DNA of 64,000 bases from Arcticibacter svalbardensis MN12-7 (lineage in GTDB: Bacteria > Bacteroidota > Bacteroidia > Sphingobacteriales > Sphingobacteriaceae): NCBI RefSeq assembly GCF_000403135.1, contig NZ_AQPN01000063.1:62001-126000 (forward strand), in the 5' to 3' direction. Each line of letters starts with the position of its first letter. The first letter of the stretch is position 1. Positions 14,701 to 24,403 of this stretch are shown piece by piece. The notes under the pieces were generated by a model. The model was not told where the DNA came from. It saw nothing but the letters and a program-made list of their open reading frames with translations, and did no database searches. The translations under genes were made by a program, and so were the position numbers.

Positions 14701-17448
14701 TTATTCGTTATATAACAGGTTATATAACATCTTAAAGGTACTGTGAGACTGACCTCTAAAGGTTATTTCCGGACCAAATGCGTAAAATTTACCCTTACCT
14801 ACTGGAGCTACAAAAGCAGCTACACCATCCTTCAAATAAGCTTGTCCCCATGCCCATCCACTATGAAGAGGTTTATCTGTCGTAAACCAAGCCAAAGGTT
14901 TAATGCCTTTTGCTGCAGCCCCAGCTTCCAGTTTAAATACCGGACTTCGATCAAAATAAACGTCATTTTCTCCCGGCATACCCCAGTTAGCCATTTCTAA
15001 AGTATCCAGACTAACCTTTAATAAACTTCCTGGAATATAGTATTTGGTAGCCGACAAGGGTTTGTCCTTGCCATCTTTACCCGGTTCAACCAATGCATTT
15101 TTCACCGGCAATTGCAAATGATACGCCAGGTTTGTACTCGTACCTATAGTCACAACATGACCACCCGATTCCAAAAACTTCTTTAACTGTGGTATAGATT
15201 TTTCAGGAGTGATTGTTCCAATCCATGGACGAAACGCAACAGGTATTTCTTCTGCTTTAGGCTGACGTCCAGCATAACGATTCACTTCAGGTTTCCCCAC
15301 CGGAGGTATAATTCCTGTCACCAATATAATAGCATCATATTTTTTATTCAAATTACCTGCATCAATATCCTGAGGATAGATCAACTGATAACCAAAATGA
15401 TACTGCTCCATTAACCAACGAACCCATCCGGCAGGAATTGAACCTCCATACATATTTACGATGGCAATCCGGGATGCTCCAATTTTGGTTAATACTGCAG
15501 GCTTCTCTGTTGCCGACTTAATAGTAAGCCCATATTGCGCCTCACTTTTAGTAAGAATTGCCTGAGCTTTCGCATTTCCGGCAATGTAAAAAAATCCAAG
15601 TGTAGCTCCTGAAGTGGACCTATATACCTCAACTCCCGCTTTCAGCAGGTCATTAACAGCAATAAATGCATTATTTTCCTTCGGATCTATTAAATATCCG
15701 GCTTTAACAATTGCAATAGTTTGTTTAGGTGGCGACTGTAACGCTCCATAAGCTACTTGTTCAAATGGACCTTTGTAATCTTCCAGGATCCGATCAAACT
15801 TAACTCCCATCTGAAAAGCTAGTGTCCAACCCGCAGCATCATAAGGACGTATTGGTGGACCTCCCTCATATTGGAAATCATTTGGATGATCCTGAGGCTC
15901 AAACATATCAATTACATGCGGACGAAAAGCTTGTGCCGTTGACACAATAAATGACCCTGCCGGATATTCTTTACCACCTACATTAAAACTTCCAGTAGCC
16001 TTTTCTACCGAAATTCCCGAAAGCAGTAAAGCATTAATAAACCGTACAGCTGTTGGAAAATCAGCCTGATCGGAAGGAATAATATAAGCTCGAGCATCAC
16101 GGAGTGCTTTATCCTTAAATATAGCATCGTAGTACTTGGTCGGAATATCACCTTCTCCTCCAAAGGAAAATTCTTTCGAAGCATCACTTTCAGCCTTTAC
16201 ATCTTTTTGATCTTTTTGATAAGCATCTTTTATCGCCTGAATATATTTAGGATAATAAGTCCAATTATCCCCTTTACCTTTTTCTATAGCATTATGCCCC
16301 ATCTGGTAGATGTTGTACAAAAGCTCAGATCTACTGCGCGATGCATAATCAAGTACAGCATAATTTAACGAAACTGAATAGTCTATCGACTGACGGAAAT
16401 GCCATATTTGAGGCTTCACAGGATTTGGAGTTGCCCCAGTAGGAATCAAACGATCTGGAACTAAAGGAATAGTTTCGGGTGTTGGACTTCCAATTATTTC
16501 TGTCAGCAAGCCTACCATATTATGAAAATAAGGAGTGGTACGCAATCCGCCGTTCCACCATGTAGAGAATTGTGATCCATTACGCTGTGTATACCCTGGT
16601 TTGCCCTCCACATTAAGGCGGTTATTCATTGCTGCACCTACGGCATCAATACTGGTTACAATAAGTGGATCGTAAACATAATTAAAAGGGTCGCGATACG
16701 GTGGCCCAGCCAATACAGATCCTGCAGGTCCCCTTTGATGATGATTATACATGATTTGAGGAATCCACTCAACAAACAGCTGTTTGCTGATGTTCTGACT
16801 TTCCTTCATGTTCATCATATAAAAATCACGGTTATTATCATGACCTACATACTTTTCGTATAAGCGTGGAATGTCCATCTTGCGCTTCAACGTATCTGCT
16901 TCCCGCATATACCAATTGGTAACCAGCTCCTGACCATCCGGATTTGCATGTGCAAGCAGAACAATGTCGTTATTTAAAATCGTCAACGTTTCCTCATCCG
17001 TGCGGGTAACCAGCTGATACATCGTTTCCAGAAGCTGATGTGCCCCCACAACTTCTGTAGCATGCAACCCTCCATCTATCCAAATGACAGACTTGCCCTC
17101 ATCTGCTAATTTATGTGCTTCCGCTGGAGTTAGCCCCTCTGCCCTTGCCAGCTTTTGTGAAATCTCTTTATAATGATCCAGTTTCTTAATATTTTCTGGT
17201 GAAGAGACAATAAGCATATATTGATGCCGCCCCTCTTCAGTCATCCCGATATCAACTAATTTCGTTCGGTTAGAAGTAGCCAGCTTTTTAATGTAAGCCT
17301 CCGCTTGCGTATAAGTCGTTAGTTTGTAATCGTCACCAATGTTAAATCCGAAGAACTCCTTTGGTGAGGGAATAGATTGCGATTTAGCTATTGTTATGGT
17401 AAACAACAGTACAGTCAGGGTAAATATCCTATAGGTTTTATTGACCAT
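14701..17448 (-). CDS. Secreted M14-family zinc carboxypeptidase-like protein (second copy)
   Basis: A 915-residue paralogue of the 10.3 kb gene. I place the start at 17448 (MVNKTYRIFTLTVLL), which gives a clean signal peptide ending TIAKSQS and a 28-base gap after the M20 gene; an upstream start at 17487 would overlap that gene. It keeps HATE (zinc His/Glu), MYNHHQRGP and LLTEIIGSPTPE. The two copies are alike along their whole length, including the C-terminal region (SGWAWGQAYLKDGVAAF), so they arose by tandem duplication and then diverged mainly in the middle. Confidence 0.86.
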   Translation of the reverse strand: MVNKTYRIFTLTVLLFTITIAKSQSIPSPKEFFGFNIGDDYKLTTYTQAEAYIKKLATSNRTKLVDIGMTEEGRHQYMLIVSSPENIKKLDHYKEISQKLARAEGLTPAEAHKLADEGKSVIWIDGGLHATEVVGAHQLLETMYQLVTRTDEETLTILNNDIVLLAHANPDGQELVTNWYMREADTLKRKMDIPRLYEKYVGHDNNRDFYMMNMKESQNISKQLFVEWIPQIMYNHHQRGPAGSVLAGPPYRDPFNYVYDPLIVTSIDAVGAAMNNRLNVEGKPGYTQRNGSQFSTWWNGGLRTTPYFHNMVGLLTEIIGSPTPETIPLVPDRLIPTGATPNPVKPQIWHFRQSIDYSVSLNYAVLDYASRSRSELLYNIYQMGHNAIEKGKGDNWTYYPKYIQAIKDAYQKDQKDVKAESDASKEFSFGGEGDIPTKYYDAIFKDKALRDARAYIIPSDQADFPTAVRFINALLLSGISVEKATGSFNVGGKEYPAGSFIVSTAQAFRPHVIDMFEPQDHPNDFQYEGGPPIRPYDAAGWTLAFQMGVKFDRILEDYKGPFEQVAYGALQSPPKQTIAIVKAGYLIDPKENNAFIAVNDLLKAGVEVYRSTSGATLGFFYIAGNAKAQAILTKSEAQYGLTIKSATEKPAVLTKIGASRIAIVNMYGGSIPAGWVRWLMEQYHFGYQLIYPQDIDAGNLNKKYDAIILVTGIIPPVGKPEVNRYAGRQPKAEEIPVAFRPWIGTITPEKSIPQLKKFLESGGHVVTIGTSTNLAYHLQLPVKNALVEPGKDGKDKPLSATKYYIPGSLLKVSLDTLEMANWGMPGENDVYFDRSPVFKLEAGAAAKGIKPLAWFTTDKPLHSGWAWGQAYLKDGVAAFVAPVGKGKFYAFGPEITFRGQSHSTFKMLYNLLYNE

Positions 17449-17476
17449 TTTTAAAAGTTTATGAATGAGTAATGAA

Positions 17477-18805
17477 TTATTTTGCAATGCCCGCTTCTGC
17501 CAGTAAAACCAGCAATGCCTGATGAATACCTAAATATCCCTTTTCGTTTAAATACCATTCGTCCAAAGAATGAGCGTTACCTCCTGCACCTCCACGTCCG
17601 ATAGTTACTGCCGGCACTCCCTTTGAAATTGGAATATTTGAATTAGTAGATCCTACTCCTAATTTCGGTTCTGCTCCCAGGTATTGAATAGTAGCCATGG
17701 TGCGCTGAACCAAAGGAAGATTTGGATCATTTCCACCCGAAGGACGGTCGCCTATAAGTTTCATATCTACTGTTAGATCTTTACCTAACGTTTTCATTTG
17801 GTTTTCTTCCAGTAAAGCTTTCTGAACAGCATCCTGAAGTAATTTATCAATACCGGCTAACCGCTCCGGACTCTCTGAACGCATATCCACCTCCATCCAC
17901 GATTCAAATGGAATTGAATTAACCGAAGTTCCACCACCTATCACACCCACATTATAGGTAACCCGAACACCTTTCTCCTTTGTAAATTTATCCGCTTCAA
18001 CAGCCCAGTAATGAATTGCCCGACCTAATGCATTGTGCGGATTTGCCAGTCCAAACGCACCTGAAGAATGACCTCCCGGACCTTTAAACATAATGCGATA
18101 ACGGTGAGAACCTAAACCACGATGCGTAATTCCCCCAACTGCACCACCATCAATAGCGATATAAGAATCTATTATACCGGGTCCACTGGCACTAAAAAGG
18201 TTTTTCACTCCCCTAAGATCACCTTGCCCTTCTTCACCTACTGTGCCAACTATTAACACATCCGCATCTGTACGAATTCCAGTTTTATCAATAGCCTTCA
18301 TTACAGTAAGCAAAACAGCCAGCGCACGGGTATCATCCCCTACTCCTGGAGCATAAAGTGTATCTCCTTTATGTACCACTTTAACATCTGTTCCTTCAGG
18401 AAAAACAGTGTCCATATGTCCTTCGAGTATAACTCTTTTCTTTCCTGTTCGCCCTTTACGAAGAGCAATCACGTTTCCTGCAGTGTCCGTCCACACCGAA
18501 TCAGCTCCTGCCTCCTTAATCATTTCCGCGAATTTCTTAGCCCTTACCGCCTCCTTATAAGGAGGGGCAGGGATTTCTGTAAGCAAAATATGATTACTCA
18601 TCGTCTCAGGTTCCAGATCCACAATAAGCTGAAATGCTTTTTTTACCTGTGGGTTGCCTGTTAATTTTTTTATTTCTGCTGTATACTTTTTTGCTACAGG
18701 AACACTTTCAGGCTTATCCTGCGCCTGGAGCTTTTCTGCATTGCTCATCATCATGATCAGCGTAAAAAAAAGTGATGCATATACAACTCGTGTACTTTTT
18801 CTCAT
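17477..18805 (-). CDS. Exported M20/M25/M40-family metallopeptidase
   Basis: 442 residues with a signal peptide (ending near NAEKLQAQ). Motifs in order: HMDTVFPEG (zinc His with catalytic Asp), GVGDDTRALAVLL (bridging Asp), GTVGEEGQGD (catalytic Glu-Glu), GPGGHSSGAFG in the dimerisation domain and a C-terminal HSLDEW. This is the standard order for dinuclear-zinc di- and tripeptidases such as PepT. It would finish peptides shortened by the M14 enzymes. It lies 28 bases after the lipoprotein gene and 28 bases before an M14 gene. Confidence 0.88.
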   Translation of the reverse strand: MRKSTRVVYASLFFTLIMMMSNAEKLQAQDKPESVPVAKKYTAEIKKLTGNPQVKKAFQLIVDLEPETMSNHILLTEIPAPPYKEAVRAKKFAEMIKEAGADSVWTDTAGNVIALRKGRTGKKRVILEGHMDTVFPEGTDVKVVHKGDTLYAPGVGDDTRALAVLLTVMKAIDKTGIRTDADVLIVGTVGEEGQGDLRGVKNLFSASGPGIIDSYIAIDGGAVGGITHRGLGSHRYRIMFKGPGGHSSGAFGLANPHNALGRAIHYWAVEADKFTKEKGVRVTYNVGVIGGGTSVNSIPFESWMEVDMRSESPERLAGIDKLLQDAVQKALLEENQMKTLGKDLTVDMKLIGDRPSGGNDPNLPLVQRTMATIQYLGAEPKLGVGSTNSNIPISKGVPAVTIGRGGAGGNAHSLDEWYLNEKGYLGIHQALLVLLAEAGIAK

Positions 18806-18833
18806 AAGGGTTTTAATTTAAATTCAACTCTAC

Positions 18834-19454
18834 TTATTGATTCTTAAACCGTACTCCAACTCTGCAATCTCCTGGTTCTCCACGCGATTCATCACACACA
18901 TTATTAAAGAATGTAATGATCCTTCTTCCATCCGAAAGGTTCAAAATGAACTTAAAGAGAAAATAGTCATTCACCTCCACAGTACTCAAATTTGCGCCTG
19001 TTAATGTGGCCAGTTCATTTGCCGTGAAAGAATATGTTTTGGGAAAAGTAGTTGCTGTATCGTATAATTTCTCTGTAGATTTAACAACACTCGGAATAGG
19101 AAACTGATAAATATTCGGATATTGATTTCCCGGATAGTTAATCACAATAGGATACCCCGGTACACTCGCTTCTGCTTTATTATAGCTTGCATACACTTCA
19201 ATAGACGAAACGGTAACCAGTCCAAATCCTTCCCAATTGAGGCTGAAGCCAAATTGCTGACTACCAACATCTGCACTTTTTAAATTAAAGAATGAAACCT
19301 TCGCAGCCTGCCTGGTAGCTAATGCAGATTTTGCGGTATCTAAAGTCACTATGGGAACTGCCGTATATTTATAATTCTCCCAATCGTAATCCACTGTCTT
19401 ACAAGCGCTAATTCCTATTAAACCGATTAGCATGGCAAATATGATTCTTTTCAT
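18834..19454 (-). CDS. Lipoprotein of the SusCD peptide locus, unknown family
   Basis: 206 residues with a lipoprotein signal MKRIIFAMLIGLIGISAC, so probably anchored on the outer membrane. I do not recognise a named domain; the body looks beta-rich, with paired Cys near the C-terminus (VCDESRGEPGDC). It is directly downstream of susD (40 bases), where SusE/SusF-like ligand-binding lipoproteins usually sit, so a surface binding role is a fair inference. No catalytic motif is visible. Confidence 0.75.
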   Translation of the reverse strand: MKRIIFAMLIGLIGISACKTVDYDWENYKYTAVPIVTLDTAKSALATRQAAKVSFFNLKSADVGSQQFGFSLNWEGFGLVTVSSIEVYASYNKAEASVPGYPIVINYPGNQYPNIYQFPIPSVVKSTEKLYDTATTFPKTYSFTANELATLTGANLSTVEVNDYFLFKFILNLSDGRRIITFFNNVCDESRGEPGDCRVGVRFKNQ

Positions 19455-19494
19455 CAGATGTTTTTTAAATGATTATTGTGATTATCCTTTTGCT

Positions 19495-21102
19495 TTATTT
19501 ATCCCAAAATACCGGTGTGATCTGCTGTGCAGTTTGTATCGCACTCGCATTATCCATTATTGTACTATTCGTCGTTAATTCGGTGTCAGAATAATACATT
19601 CTTAATGGAAATACATTTAAAGGAGATGCCAGACCTCTTAATACCGGAAGCGCAGTTCTTCTATAGTCAGTATACGATTCCATTCCATTACCATAAGAGG
19701 CAATGTACTTTTGAGTCATAACCAGATTAAGCTTTTCGGCAGCATTTGCAGCATCATATTGTGCAGCAAGCTTAGCCGTAAATCCTGAAATTGTTGTGGC
19801 AGGCATCGCTATCCCACTTATCGTTCCGATGCTGTTTAAACTTGCGGTAACTCCATCAATAAAATGTTGTCTGGCTGCTGCAGGACTTTCCGTATTGAGC
19901 GTCAACGCCGCTTCCGCACGAATAAACTTAACCATGAAATTAGTGATCAATGGCAACACACCAGCACCTGATCCATCATTTACACCAACTACTTTCACAG
20001 CACCAGGACTTGCCGGATTAGTTAAAAACACATTTGTAGCAGGTAAGTTATTGATAGTGGCATTATCGTAAAGACCCCCGGCCGGATAAATACCAAATGT
20101 TGCTCTTCTTGATAAATCTGCTGGTACTGCTGTAGGATCACCAGGTTCTCGTCCGTAATAACCATTACTATTCGTTGAGTTGTTTAAGCCAGCAGTTGCA
20201 TTCTGTCTGAAAATATAATAACGGAGCCTTGGGTCATCATTACTGAATAAGGTACTGATCAGCGACTGGCTCATATAGAACGTTTTGCTCGCCTGGTATT
20301 CAATGCGGTGCCAAGGGTGTCGGTTATTCGGACTTATTGATGATCCGAATTTAAATATAAAATCAGTTGTATTCGCATTTGTTGTACCACCTATTAAAGT
20401 CGCAGGCGTACTTACTAATGCAGTAATTGCAGCAGCTGACCTTGCAGGATCTACCAATCTGATCTGATTATATAACTTCAACTTAAGCGAATTAGCCATG
20501 CTGATCCATGAAGTTTTTGTGCCTCCGTAAAAAACATCTACTCCTCCTGATGTTAGTAAAGTTGTACCAGAAACTTTATTTGCATCTGCAATAGCCTCAT
20601 CAATAAGTACAAAAACTTTCTCATAGATTTCAGCGCCTTCTTCAAATGCAGGACTATCATACACCTGACCCTGATTAGACTCTGAAAAAGGAATCTTTCC
20701 CCACATATCTACCATTATACTATACAAATAGGCCTTTTCTAATTTTGCAATCGCTACATAACCCCATTGCTCTTGTTGAGTTCCTGTACTAATAATTGTT
20801 TCAATATCATTTAGTGATTGACTATAAAACCCATTCCAGGAATCATTAAAACTAGTCCCGGATTGTTGAAAACGGCCTAAGTTAGATGAAAATATGGCAT
20901 GTTGGATGAAAGTTGAAGCCCCACTGTTAACCAGATACATATTACTTGCCATTGATATTTCAGAAGAAGGAAGCAACAAGCTTAATTGAGCAACAGTTGG
21001 ATTATTGGGATCATCATTAATATCCACAAACTTTTTACAAGAGCTGTTTAGGAGTAAAATACCAGCTACCAGAAATGTATATTTTTTATATCTGAATTTC
21101 AT
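19495..21102 (-). CDS. SusD/RagB-family outer-membrane lipoprotein
   Basis: 535 residues; lipobox at LLLNSSCKKFVDINDDPNNPT-like start, then the alpha-helical tetratricopeptide-type body of the SusD_2 (SusD-like) family, with RHPWHRIEYQ and YIASYGNGMESYTDYRRTALP typical of the C-terminal half. SusD proteins cap the SusC pore and bind the substrate. It starts 31 bases after susC and should work with it as a pair. The peptidase genes downstream suggest the cargo is peptide. Confidence 0.92.
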   Translation of the reverse strand: MKFRYKKYTFLVAGILLLNSSCKKFVDINDDPNNPTVAQLSLLLPSSEISMASNMYLVNSGASTFIQHAIFSSNLGRFQQSGTSFNDSWNGFYSQSLNDIETIISTGTQQEQWGYVAIAKLEKAYLYSIMVDMWGKIPFSESNQGQVYDSPAFEEGAEIYEKVFVLIDEAIADANKVSGTTLLTSGGVDVFYGGTKTSWISMANSLKLKLYNQIRLVDPARSAAAITALVSTPATLIGGTTNANTTDFIFKFGSSISPNNRHPWHRIEYQASKTFYMSQSLISTLFSNDDPRLRYYIFRQNATAGLNNSTNSNGYYGREPGDPTAVPADLSRRATFGIYPAGGLYDNATINNLPATNVFLTNPASPGAVKVVGVNDGSGAGVLPLITNFMVKFIRAEAALTLNTESPAAARQHFIDGVTASLNSIGTISGIAMPATTISGFTAKLAAQYDAANAAEKLNLVMTQKYIASYGNGMESYTDYRRTALPVLRGLASPLNVFPLRMYYSDTELTTNSTIMDNASAIQTAQQITPVFWDK

Positions 21103-21133
21103 AATTATACCTTTAAATTAATTAGTTCGAATC

Positions 21134-24100
21134 TTAGAAGCTGAATCTTAAGTTAACTCCAAATCTTTTGGTCGTCGGTACGGCAAGGTTATCATACCCT
21201 TGCGAGTTACCAACACCTAATGAACTTACTTCAGGGTCAAAATTCATATACTTAGGGAAGTTTGGTGCCTTATACCATAAGTTTCGTCCGCTTAGAGATA
21301 TAAATGCCGAGCCAAAAGGTGTCTTTTTCAGAAAAGATTTAGGTATTTGATATCCAAAAGATATTTCCCTTAAGCGGAACACCGTTGCATCCAGAACAGA
21401 TCCTTCATTTACTCCTCCAGGTCCCATACCATTACTAAAGAAATGATCTTCATATGAAATGGCCGTACTATTTGGAATTTTGTTGCCGTTTGCATCTAAC
21501 AATGGAAGCAGTGTATTGATGTCGCCATATACACCAGGCGATACGATCGTAAATTCTCTGTTTTCAGTATCGCGGGTAACACCACGTGAAAACATATTAC
21601 CTACGGTGCTGGAATAAAGATCGCCACCTTGTTTCCAGTCAAAAAGAACACTTAGACTGAAGCTTTTATAAGTAAATGAATTGTTAATCGCCAAAATGAA
21701 ATCAGGATTAGGATCTCCTATAGGCATTAAACTTCCAGATACTAACGGTTTACCTGTGTTAGGGTCAATCAACACATTTCCTTCATCATCTCTGGCATAA
21801 GCGGTTCCTTGTATGAGGCCAAAAGGCTGACCCACCATATGCACACTACTCGTACCATCAGTTCCTCCATAACTAAACCGGGAATATCCTCCCAGATCAT
21901 TTATTATATTTCTGTTTCGTGTAAAGTTTGAAGAAATATCCCAGTTAAAGCCTTGTTGTGAAGATTGAATAGGAGATAAAGTAAGTCCTACTTCGATACC
22001 TTGATTGGTTGCTTTCCCGAGATTAAGAATCTTTTGAGTATAACCCGATGAAGGTGCAGCGGTTACAGTAAAAATTTGCGAAGTACTCTTTTTATTGTAA
22101 TAAGTAAAATCCAATCCAATTCTACCGTTTAAGAATCGAAGCTCTGTACCCAATTCAAGTTCTGTTATAAACTCAGGTTTTAAACCTGCATTCGATAAAA
22201 GATCTATTTGTGTTAAAACATTCGTTGTTACTGAATTTGTACTCCCAATTGGTGTATAAGAGAAAGGATTTCCTAAGGCCCCTACACCTGTATTAGTACC
22301 CAGAGCCGTATTACTTAAATATACAGTGTTCACCTGGTAAGGAGATGCTTCATTACCAACACGTGTATAACCCGCTCTGATCTTACCAAAAGAAAGAATT
22401 TTCTTAGGGATTTTTAATGCCTCCGAAAATATTAATGATCCATTTACACCCCCATAAAAATAACTACTGTTATCTGATGGCAAAGTGGAGGATACATCGT
22501 TCCTTCCTACTAAGTTTAAAGAAGCAAATGTTTTGTAATCTAAGGTAATATCTGTGAAGAAAGCATAAAAACGTTGCTGAATTTCATTCCGATTATTTGA
22601 TAATTTTACCGGAACAATAGTCGAGGTATTAGTCATTGTATTTAGATCAGGAACAATAATTCCGTCTCCATAAAATGCATCCCTCTTTGTAAGACGCTGA
22701 TTTATATTATTTCCAAGAATCCACCGTAAAGAAATATCACTATTAATTGCTTTAGTAACTGTCGCAAGAAATGTATTATCTAACTCCTGACGATAAATAT
22801 TATCACTTGTGATACTTCCGTTGGCATAAGAAGAACTGCCTTTTCCACGAACACTTAACCGGCGATCCGTGTAAGCATTGAAACCAGCAGAATTCTGAAG
22901 ATTTAACCAGGAATAAGGATCAACACCTATGATCAGGTTTCCGTAATAACGATCTACATCACTGGTTGTGGGACTGTGTTTGACAGACCAATATGGATTA
23001 TCTACTCCTGTATAATCGTATACATTACTCCCATCAACAGGATTTTCATACGGATAGTTTGTCAGATCATAACTGGTAGGGGTATACATCAGCGCCGACA
23101 TGATAGACCCTGTTGCTCCACCTATCGGAGGAGTCTTTTGACTGGTAATGACATAATTGATACTACCACTTGCATAAAACTTATTATCCAGTTTTACATT
23201 TCCTCCAACATTTATTGATGTCCGGTTTATAGTATTTTCAGGAACCACCCCTGTATTATCAGTCCGGGATACACCTGCAGTGAAATTACCTTTTTCACTC
23301 CCTGACGAGATAGAAAGGGCATTTTCAAATACACTTCCTGTTTGGAAGAAGTTCTTTGCATTTTCCTTCGCATATGACTGATAAGGCACTTGAATAGGCG
23401 TTATTCCATCTGCCTGATATATTTCGGGAAATACAGCAGAACTAAATTGTCGGGTTAATTGATGAGGTATTGTAGTACGTGTTGGCAAGATACTATTTAC
23501 ACCAGCAAAAGGTTGTCCCCATGATCCATATACACCCTGACGATAGTCATTATTAGTCCCTTGTCCATATTTCGTTTGATAGTCTGGGAGACCTGATACA
23601 TTTTCAACAGCATAAGAAGTATTGTATGTTATTTCTGTACCCTTTTTGCTTTGTTTCTTCCCCGATTTGGTTGTAACGATAACCGCACCGTTTGCTGCTC
23701 TGGAACCATATAGGGCGGCAGCTGCTGCACCCTTTAACACTGTCATGCTCTGAATATTATTCGGGTCAAGGTCAAACGCCCTGTTAGTTGTTCCCGCTCC
23801 CCCAACTGTAGACCCTACGTTGGCAAAACTTGAATTATCAAACGGGATTCCATCTACAACAAACAAAGGCTGATTGTTATTTCCCAGAGAAGAGTTTCCG
23901 CGGATGGTGATATTAGTACCACCACCTGCAACACCTCCGGAGCTTTGTATATTAACCCCGGCCACTTTACCTGTTAATGCTCTTAGTGGATCAGGCTCCG
24001 ATTTTTGAGTGAGACTCTCAGAGTTTACTGTAGTTACAGAATAACCCAATGTACTCTTATCCCTTTTAATACCTGCTGCTGTTACCACTACTTCATTTAG

Positions 24101-24403
24101 TGCAGCAGAGGATTCTTCTAATTTAACGTTCAAAATATTGCTAGCTAATACAGCAACCTCAATTGGATTAAATCCGATATAGGTAAACACCAATACTTGC
24201 GATGGCCCACTTACTAATATCTGGTATTTACCATTTAAATCAGTACTTGTACCTTTAGTGGTGCCTTTGATTTTTATACTAACGCCAGGCAATCCTGTAG
24301 CATCTGAGAGTGCCGTTACTGTTCCTGAAATTGATCGCTCTTGCGCTTGTGCCTTACTGAAAAGAACAAAAAGAATAATAAATGCAGATAAAAATTTTTT
24401 CAT
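21134..24403 (-). CDS. SusC/RagA-family TonB-linked outer-membrane transporter
   Basis: 1089 residues: signal peptide, an N-terminal carboxypeptidase-regulatory-like domain (about residues 20-105), a plug domain with the family signature SMTVLKGAAAAALYGSRAA and GAVIVTTKSG, then a beta-barrel ending in the terminal aromatic residue FSF. It imports oligomers across the outer membrane using TonB energy. It is first in the peptidase series. No ECF sigma/FecR pair lies next to it. Upstream is an unusually long (~1 kb) non-coding stretch. Confidence 0.94.
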   Translation of the reverse strand: MKKFLSAFIILFVLFSKAQAQERSISGTVTALSDATGLPGVSIKIKGTTKGTSTDLNGKYQILVSGPSQVLVFTYIGFNPIEVAVLASNILNVKLEESSAALNEVVVTAAGIKRDKSTLGYSVTTVNSESLTQKSEPDPLRALTGKVAGVNIQSSGGVAGGGTNITIRGNSSLGNNNQPLFVVDGIPFDNSSFANVGSTVGGAGTTNRAFDLDPNNIQSMTVLKGAAAAALYGSRAANGAVIVTTKSGKKQSKKGTEITYNTSYAVENVSGLPDYQTKYGQGTNNDYRQGVYGSWGQPFAGVNSILPTRTTIPHQLTRQFSSAVFPEIYQADGITPIQVPYQSYAKENAKNFFQTGSVFENALSISSGSEKGNFTAGVSRTDNTGVVPENTINRTSINVGGNVKLDNKFYASGSINYVITSQKTPPIGGATGSIMSALMYTPTSYDLTNYPYENPVDGSNVYDYTGVDNPYWSVKHSPTTSDVDRYYGNLIIGVDPYSWLNLQNSAGFNAYTDRRLSVRGKGSSSYANGSITSDNIYRQELDNTFLATVTKAINSDISLRWILGNNINQRLTKRDAFYGDGIIVPDLNTMTNTSTIVPVKLSNNRNEIQQRFYAFFTDITLDYKTFASLNLVGRNDVSSTLPSDNSSYFYGGVNGSLIFSEALKIPKKILSFGKIRAGYTRVGNEASPYQVNTVYLSNTALGTNTGVGALGNPFSYTPIGSTNSVTTNVLTQIDLLSNAGLKPEFITELELGTELRFLNGRIGLDFTYYNKKSTSQIFTVTAAPSSGYTQKILNLGKATNQGIEVGLTLSPIQSSQQGFNWDISSNFTRNRNIINDLGGYSRFSYGGTDGTSSVHMVGQPFGLIQGTAYARDDEGNVLIDPNTGKPLVSGSLMPIGDPNPDFILAINNSFTYKSFSLSVLFDWKQGGDLYSSTVGNMFSRGVTRDTENREFTIVSPGVYGDINTLLPLLDANGNKIPNSTAISYEDHFFSNGMGPGGVNEGSVLDATVFRLREISFGYQIPKSFLKKTPFGSAFISLSGRNLWYKAPNFPKYMNFDPEVSSLGVGNSQGYDNLAVPTTKRFGVNLRFSF

